Positions 1-5,000 of a stretch of DNA of 5,000 nucleotides are shown piece after piece. The DNA comes from JAMQKA01 sp033722415. Its GTDB lineage: Bacteria; Bacteroidota; Rhodothermia; Balneolales; Balneolaceae. How positions within the stretch are numbered: position 1 is the stretch's first letter; every line of letters begins with the position of its first letter. A program made the translations under genes and the position numbers. The notes beneath the pieces were generated by a model. It was not told the DNA's origin. It made no database searches and worked only from the letters and a program-made list of their open reading frames with translations. Location of the stretch: assembly GCA_033722415.1 (NCBI GenBank), contig JAWVZC010000325.1:1-5000 (forward strand), read 5' to 3'.

Positions 1-1
1 G

Positions 2-3000
2 GCCGACAAAATCGCCCGTTCGGACCTCAGGGGACAGTTTTCATGGTATACCATCCCCCAGAATATCGACGATATACTAGGTTCGGTGGAACGAACCCCG
101 GAGTCGCGGCAGGTACAGGTGACCGACGTTTTTCCCAACCGGGATGTACTGACCGAAGAAAATTTTATCAGCACCCTGGATGTGCATTACGATCCCACCG
201 AGCGCGGGCCCTACAACTACAACAGCGATATCCGTACGCTGACGGAAGAGGAACCGGAGCGCCTGTGGGGCGGTATGACGACGACGCTTCCTTCGGGCCA
301 GGAAGACCTGACGCAAAACAACATTGAGTTCCTGGAATTCTGGGTGCAATCCATACTGCCGGGCGGCCGAACTCCGGATGCTCCCGATCTTGAGGAATAC
401 GACGGTAAAATCTATATCGATGTCGGTATCATCTCGGAAGATGTGATTCCCAATTTCAAGTCAAACAGCGAGGACGGCCTGGCCAAGCGTCCGGATGACC
501 TGCAGCAGGATATCCTCGGTGATGACACCGAGGCCCGTTCCTACATCCCGATCCCGCAGCCTGCACCGGAAGGGCAGTTTTCCAATGAAAATCGCAGCCT
601 GGAGGATGTAGGGCTCGACGGCGCTCCGAATACCGAAGGGATCCAGCGAAAAAACGAGATTCAGCTGTTCTCCGGCTACATCGAACAGATGCGGGCGCTG
701 TATGGGGCAGATTCCGAGGAGTTTCGCGCCATCCGGCAGGACCCCTCCAATGACGATTACGTCTATTACGGGCAGGATATCGTATCCGGACTGCCGCTGC
801 ATGAACGGTTTCACCGCATGTACGGCTACCATGAAGGGAACACGCCGATCAGCGGTGAGGGCGACAAACGAGCCGTCACCAATCGTCCTGATGCCGAGGG
901 ATTGATTACCCCTTCGATTGTGGAACAAAACAATGCGTACTTCCAGTATGAGATCGACTGGAACCCGGCCGATTTTGATGAACTGGAGGTGGGAAACCCG
1001 GATAATTACATCGTGGACAAGGTGCCGGGCCCCAATCAGCAGAACCGGTGGTACCAGGTTAGGCTGCCGCTGAAAGATTTTATGCGCAAGGTGGGCAACA
1101 TCGAAAATTTTCAGAATATCTCCTATATCCGTATCTGGTTTTCGGGGTACGAACAGCCGTTTACCATGCGGTTCGCGACTTTTGAACTGGTGGGCAGCCA
1201 GTGGCGGCCGGCGGAAAATGTGGACCAGGACCAGGGGGGACAGGGCGAAATGACGATATCCTCGGTAAATATCGAGGAAAACAGCCGGCGCCGGCCGATC
1301 CCATACCGAATTCCGGAGGGAGCGATACGATCAAAAAACAGGAGCCAGCAGCGGCAGACCGTGGCCAACGAACAGTCGATAGTGCTGCAGGCCCAAAACC
1401 TGGGTCCCGGCGAGGTCAAGATGGTTAAACGTGTGTATCCCGGCGGATTGAACATGGTGAACTACTCCAACCTGCGGATGTTCGTGCACGGGGAGGGGTA
1501 CGAAAACAGGGCAGATGCCCAGCTGGTCATGCGGTTCGGCACCGACCTGGTAAACAATTATTACGAATATCGCCAGCCGATCACACCAACGGATGAGACC
1601 TTCCCATTTTCCGACAAGCCGCTCTCCGAACTCACCGATGCCGAGCGGGAGCAGGAGGCCCGGCAGGTGTGGCTGAACGAGGAGAATAGTGCCAATATCG
1701 TACTGCGGGCATTCAATGAACTGAAGCAGTTGCGTGACCAGCAGGGAATCGATCCCGGGACGGTGTACAAGCGGCCGGGCTTACTGCAGAATGCCCCGCC
1801 GGGTGCCGAAGTGGCTATCAAGGGAAATCCCTCGCTGGACCGTATCGGTGAGATCGGAATGGGCATTCGCAACCCGTTCGATCCTGAAAATCCCAATACC
1901 GGTGTTCCGTCGCTCAACGCGGAAGTGTGGCTGAACGAGCTCCGGGTTTCCGGCTTCGATAACCGCAAGGGGTGGGCGGCCAACGCCAAGGCGGAGCTGA
2001 AACTGGCTGATCTCGCCACCATAAATGCCAACATCAACCGGGAAACCGACGGTTTCGGCTCGTTGAACTCCCGCCTCGGTCAGCGACGCGTATCCGATGT
2101 ACTGGCTTATGACCTGAACTCCACGGTAAATCTTCACAAGTTCATCCCCGACCGGTACGGATGGAGCATCCCCGTTACCCTCTCCACCAGGAAGTCGACC
2201 AGTACCCCGCGGTTCCTGCCCAATCAGGGAGACGTTAGGATCACTGAATTCGAGGAGGCGGTTCGGAACCGGGATGACCTGGATGACCGGCAGAAGCAGG
2301 CGATCATCGATCAGAAGATCGATGAAAGCCAGACCGTTTCAGAGAGCTATTCCATTAATTTCTCTAATGTTACCAAAAGGGAGTCCCAATCCAGGCTGGC
2401 CCAGTACACCCTTGACAAAACCAACCTCAATTTTGTCTACAACACCACCGACCGGCGAAACCCGGAATACCGGTTTCAGAACAACTGGAATTACAACGGC
2501 TCCGTGCGGTATAATGTCAATTTCAGACAGACCCGGCTGTTCCGGCCGTTCGGTTTCATGGGGAATCTGCCCATTCTGGACCTGCTTGCCGGACTTCAGC
2601 TCGGCTATACCCCCTCGTCGGTAAACGCCTCTGTGGGGGTTGACCGCACCTACGATGAGCGGAAGCGCAGGGTGCTGGAAGGGCAGCAGCAGATCCCGCT
2701 CCAGCAAAGTCATAATTTTTCATACAATACCAATTTTGGACTGGGGTACAACCTCACCCCGTCCATTCGCACCTCCTTTCAGTCCCGGGCCGTTTTTGAC
2801 CTCTCCTCACTCGGTACCCGGCCGCGCATCAGTGACAACCCGGCTGACAGTGCCACATTTGACGTACGCCCCACATTCGATGTATTCGAGGATATTCTAT
2901 TCGATACGCTCAGTTCTCGCCGAAGTAACTACGAAGAGTCGTACTCCGCCTCCTGGCAGCCGCGTCTGGGCAGTATCGAGGCGTTGAGCTGGGTAAATTA

Positions 3001-4612
3001 CTCCGCTAACTACAACGGTGGCTACCAGTGGCGAAACAGCCCGCAGGGTTCGAACCTCGGGGCCACGCTGACCAACAACCTGAGTGTGACCCAGAACCTG
3101 GAGCTGGATCTCAGGAACCTGCTGGATCGTATGCAGTGGTTCCGGCAGCTACAGGACGGTACCCAACCGCGCAGGTCCCGGCAGCAGGAAGAAGGAGATG
3201 ATCAGTCAGCGGCGCGGGAGGAGCAGCTGGGAGTGATTCTGAAAAAGGGAGCCCGGGCGATCCTCAGTTTTCGATCTGTGGACATATCGTTCAACAATTC
3301 CAAACGCACGCAGCAGGCGGGCTATAGCGGCGGATCGCAGATTTTTCACATGTTCAACAGCGAGGGCGAGGACTTCTCGCCTCCGTTTTCTTACCGCACC
3401 GGGTGGACCGACCGTATCGGGGTCGGACAGCTGGTTAGTAACCCCAACGAAGACCGGTCGATACAGATCCCGTCCAACAAAAATTTCACCGATGATATTA
3501 CCATCGGCACCCGGTTGAATCCTTTCGACAACCTTTCGATCGACCTCACCTGGAACACCAAGTGGGATATTACGAGCACGAGAACACTGACCGTACAGCC
3601 GGACGAAAGCAGTTCCAGGGTGCGAACCAGGAACGGGAATATTGGCAGCAGCGTGTGGGCATTCGGCAATGGGTACGGGGTGTTGTTCGAACGGCAACTT
3701 CAGCGTGCTTTTGACGATATCAACAACCAGAATAACATCATTGCAGACAGTACCGGCAACAGCGACGGCAGTACCGTGATGGGCAAAGTTTCACTGCAGG
3801 AGGACTTTCGCAAGGCCTACCTGGGGGAGGGAACCGGTGCACTCGGCAGGCGGGGATTCACGCCGTTTCCCCAGCCCGGCTGGCGGGTGGTCTGGTCCGG
3901 TTTCGAAAACGTAATTCCACTGATTGGGGAAGCCATGTCCCGGGCCTCGCTCAACCACAACTACGAAGGGGAGTACCGCCTCGGCTGGGCCCTGAATCCC
4001 GGAAGCGGGGCGCTGCAGCCCCTGTCGCTCGGGGCCTACACGGTTCGCGACTACCTTCCGGAATTTGAACCTACCTCGATTACGGTCGAAAAGCGGTTCA
4101 GTCCACTGATCGGCGTCAATATCACCTGGAAGTCGAACCTGCGAACCAATATCCAGTATGACTGGAGTAAAATCACCAGCCTGGCCCTCTCCAACACCAC
4201 GGTGACCGAGCGCTTTTCACGCGGGTTGAAATTTTCCTTCAGTTATACAGTGCGAAACTTCAAGTTGCCGTTTTTCCCGCGGATCGAAAACGCCGTGGAT
4301 TTTACACTCAATACCAGCTATTTGGAGGATACCGAGCAAAAACTGGTGCTCAATTCCGATCTTTCCAACGCGCTGCAGCAGGATCAATCCAGTATCATCA
4401 AAGACACCGGGAATTATGATTTTCAGCCGGGCCCCATAACCGGACAATCCCGGGTAAACGGGTCTGCCATCATCGGGTACCAGTTTTCTCAGACGATAAA
4501 AGCTAATTTTGAGTATACCTACAGCCGCCTGATCCCAAAATCGACCGGCGTGTTTGCCCGAACCGATCACGATATCCGGTTTAACGTGGTGGTGTCCATC
4601 CGGTCAAATTGA
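2..4612 (+). CDS. sprA: T9SS outer-membrane translocon SprA/Sov, C-terminal 1536 residues (5' partial)
   Basis: SprA is the outer-membrane translocon of the type IX secretion system. It forms a 36-strand single-chain beta-barrel through which folded cargo leaves the periplasm, working with partners such as PorV and Plug. The frame is open from base 2, so the GTG at 86 is an internal valine and the true start lies upstream. Known SprA proteins have about 2400-2500 residues, so roughly the first third is missing. Family-typical blocks seen in order: ERGPYNYN (200-223), WGG (266-274), NNIEFLEFW (317-343), NAYFQYEIDW (932-961), WYQVRLPL (from 1049), RFATFELV (from 1169), SVNIEENSRRRPIPY (1262-1306), EVWLNELRVSGFDN followed by GWAA (about 1919-1981), a KFIPDRYG-type block (about 2140-2160), TPFPQPGWRVVWSGF (3860-3904), LNHNYEG (3950-3970) and PLIGVNITWK (4103-4132). 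From about 2340 onward the chain is rich in alternating polar/hydrophobic stretches with many Asn, Tyr and Phe, as expected of barrel strands. The reading frame is intact. The block matches are from memory of the family, not from an alignment. Confidence 0.96.
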   Translation, partial: ADKIARSDLRGQFSWYTIPQNIDDILGSVERTPESRQVQVTDVFPNRDVLTEENFISTLDVHYDPTERGPYNYNSDIRTLTEEEPERLWGGMTTTLPSGQEDLTQNNIEFLEFWVQSILPGGRTPDAPDLEEYDGKIYIDVGIISEDVIPNFKSNSEDGLAKRPDDLQQDILGDDTEARSYIPIPQPAPEGQFSNENRSLEDVGLDGAPNTEGIQRKNEIQLFSGYIEQMRALYGADSEEFRAIRQDPSNDDYVYYGQDIVSGLPLHERFHRMYGYHEGNTPISGEGDKRAVTNRPDAEGLITPSIVEQNNAYFQYEIDWNPADFDELEVGNPDNYIVDKVPGPNQQNRWYQVRLPLKDFMRKVGNIENFQNISYIRIWFSGYEQPFTMRFATFELVGSQWRPAENVDQDQGGQGEMTISSVNIEENSRRRPIPYRIPEGAIRSKNRSQQRQTVANEQSIVLQAQNLGPGEVKMVKRVYPGGLNMVNYSNLRMFVHGEGYENRADAQLVMRFGTDLVNNYYEYRQPITPTDETFPFSDKPLSELTDAEREQEARQVWLNEENSANIVLRAFNELKQLRDQQGIDPGTVYKRPGLLQNAPPGAEVAIKGNPSLDRIGEIGMGIRNPFDPENPNTGVPSLNAEVWLNELRVSGFDNRKGWAANAKAELKLADLATINANINRETDGFGSLNSRLGQRRVSDVLAYDLNSTVNLHKFIPDRYGWSIPVTLSTRKSTSTPRFLPNQGDVRITEFEEAVRNRDDLDDRQKQAIIDQKIDESQTVSESYSINFSNVTKRESQSRLAQYTLDKTNLNFVYNTTDRRNPEYRFQNNWNYNGSVRYNVNFRQTRLFRPFGFMGNLPILDLLAGLQLGYTPSSVNASVGVDRTYDERKRRVLEGQQQIPLQQSHNFSYNTNFGLGYNLTPSIRTSFQSRAVFDLSSLGTRPRISDNPADSATFDVRPTFDVFEDILFDTLSSRRSNYEESYSASWQPRLGSIEALSWVNYSANYNGGYQWRNSPQGSNLGATLTNNLSVTQNLELDLRNLLDRMQWFRQLQDGTQPRRSRQQEEGDDQSAAREEQLGVILKKGARAILSFRSVDISFNNSKRTQQAGYSGGSQIFHMFNSEGEDFSPPFSYRTGWTDRIGVGQLVSNPNEDRSIQIPSNKNFTDDITIGTRLNPFDNLSIDLTWNTKWDITSTRTLTVQPDESSSRVRTRNGNIGSSVWAFGNGYGVLFERQLQRAFDDINNQNNIIADSTGNSDGSTVMGKVSLQEDFRKAYLGEGTGALGRRGFTPFPQPGWRVVWSGFENVIPLIGEAMSRASLNHNYEGEYRLGWALNPGSGALQPLSLGAYTVRDYLPEFEPTSITVEKRFSPLIGVNITWKSNLRTNIQYDWSKITSLALSNTTVTERFSRGLKFSFSYTVRNFKLPFFPRIENAVDFTLNTSYLEDTEQKLVLNSDLSNALQQDQSSIIKDTGNYDFQPGPITGQSRVNGSAIIGYQFSQTIKANFEYTYSRLIPKSTGVFARTDHDIRFNVVVSIRSN
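3143..3229 (+). other. sprA: Charged, Gln-rich low-complexity segment within SprA
   Basis: These 29 codons lie between a strand-like region ending in LLDRMQWF and the block that resumes with GVILKKGARAI. The segment has 5 Arg and 7 Asp/Glu plus many Gln, and almost no aromatic or large hydrophobic residues, unlike the flanking barrel sequence. I read it as a flexible loop or linker. SprA proteins often carry a charged, frequently Lys-rich stretch near this point of the barrel; here it is Arg/Glu/Asp/Gln-rich instead. Which side of the membrane it faces cannot be told from sequence alone. Confidence 0.6.
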
Positions 4613-4753
4613 TATCTCTTCAGATTTTTTACCGAAATTCTGTGTCAACTACCCTGTATTGCTCCTCTGGGAATTTATATCTACACAAGGTGCCGGGTTG
4701 TTGTTCGCGATTGGGATACAGAGGGGGACCGGCTCCCAGCAGTACCATTTGGC
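4613..4753. other. Convergent intergenic region
   Basis: This is the 141-base gap between the stop codons of sprA and the minus-strand folate gene. It is less GC-rich than the flanking coding DNA in its first half. Two plus-strand reading frames cross it, one starting inside sprA in another frame and one at the sprA stop. Neither encodes a recognisable product, and both run antisense through the end of the folate gene, so I do not call them genes. Apart from the weak hairpin entered separately, I see no convincing regulatory element or repeat. Confidence 0.7.
4614..4630 (+). terminator. Weak candidate intrinsic terminator after sprA
   Basis: ATCT (4614-4617) can pair with AGAT (4622-4625) around a CTTC loop, and five further T residues follow directly (4626-4630). 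The position, immediately after the sprA stop codon, is right for a rho-independent terminator. The stem is only four base pairs with a single G-C pair, and the outward extension is blocked by a T-T mismatch, so it may be chance. Confidence 0.25.
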
Positions 4754-5000
4754 TCAAGACAAAAACCTGGAAAGCGCCGGAATCTCATCCCGGTATTTTG
4801 CCGATAAAAGATTCGGGTAGATACCGGACGGGCGATCATAGGGAGTATAGGTGGCTATGATCTCTTCCGGGGTAATGATGTAATCAAGTGAGATATCGTG
4901 CTCCTGGATTGGGATATCCGCCTCAGTAACCTGCAGGGGATGTACGGTGGTTACAATGGTCGTATTTTTGGTGATGTTACCGGCTTCCCGGGCCAGTGCA
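4754..5000 (-). CDS. 5-formyltetrahydrofolate cyclo-ligase family protein, COG0212 type (C-terminal part, 5' partial)
   Basis: The reverse strand is open from the right window edge to a TGA at 4756-4754, giving 81 complete codons. The start and most of the protein lie beyond position 5000. The fragment begins ALAREAGN, continues with IVTTVHPLQV, then IPIQEHDISLDYIITPEEII, and ends with a DRPSGIYPNLL block and IPALSRFLS. This order (TTVH-x-x-QV, then a D/E-H-D-x-x-x-D-x-I-x-TP block, then RPxGI near the end) is what I recall for COG0212 proteins of the 5-formyltetrahydrofolate cyclo-ligase superfamily. That enzyme uses ATP to convert 5-formyl-THF to 5,10-methenyl-THF in the cytoplasm. In COG0212 members the segment before ALxREAG usually carries a KGEGYSD-like motif, which would lie outside this window, so catalytic competence cannot be judged. 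Some family members may not be true cyclo-ligases. The gene converges on sprA and is transcribed independently of it. Confidence 0.82.
   Translation of the reverse strand, partial: ALAREAGNITKNTTIVTTVHPLQVTEADIPIQEHDISLDYIITPEEIIATYTPYDRPSGIYPNLLSAKYRDEIPALSRFLS

Noticed and set aside
86..88. GTG at 86 as the start of the large gene
   Set aside because: The frame is open all the way to base 2, and the upstream codons (RSDLRGQFSWYTIPQN) already read like SprA, so this GTG is an internal valine codon.
1561..2037. 158-codon minus-strand open frame inside sprA
   Set aside because: It lies antisense to a highly conserved SprA block (EVWLNELRVSGF region) and its Ser/Arg-rich translation looks like reverse-strand noise.
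3206..3697. 163-codon minus-strand open frame inside sprA
   Set aside because: It is a shadow of a GC-rich gene whose frame is strongly supported by family motifs. Its translation has no recognisable domain.
4646..4703. Imperfect inverted repeat CAACTACCC ... GGGTTGTTG
   Set aside because: Eight of nine positions pair, but the arms are separated by 40 bases with no supporting inner pairing, which is within chance expectation.
4725..4737. GGGA / TCCC inverted repeat with a 5-base loop, a possible terminator for the minus-strand gene
   Set aside because: The stem is only four base pairs and no T run follows on the minus strand.
4554..4860. Two short plus-strand open frames (4554-4820 and 4609-4860) after the sprA stop
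   Set aside because: They overlap the end of sprA or the antisense of the folate gene, and their translations show no domain or signal peptide. The minus-strand frame explains the region better.

Overview
The window is almost entirely one very large plus-strand gene, positions 2 to 4612, open at the 5' edge. It encodes the C-terminal 1536 residues of SprA (Sov in Porphyromonas), the giant outer-membrane translocon of the type IX secretion system (T9SS). The identification rests on a chain of family-typical sequence blocks running in the expected order from the first codons to the stop, with no frameshift or internal stop.

After a 141-base gap comes a second, convergent gene on the minus strand (4754 to 5000). 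It runs off the right edge, so only its last 81 codons are present. They match the C-terminus of the COG0212-type 5-formyltetrahydrofolate cyclo-ligase family, a folate-metabolism enzyme with no evident link to secretion. The gap holds one weak hairpin followed by a T run just after the sprA stop. I see no RNA gene, mobile element, CRISPR array or repeat family.

Organism: sprA is characteristic of Bacteroidota and relatives in the FCB group. The coding DNA is visibly GC-rich at third positions, unlike the AT-rich Flavobacteriia. I therefore lean towards a higher-GC lineage such as Balneolota, Rhodothermota or a similar marine or halophilic group. That placement is inference only.

The two genes converge and so belong to separate transcription units. 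The window looks like ordinary core-genome sequence. The most useful points for a second look are a charged, low-complexity segment inside SprA, its non-aromatic C-terminus, and the edge-truncated folate gene, which has no start codon in the window. I do not see an undescribed system here.
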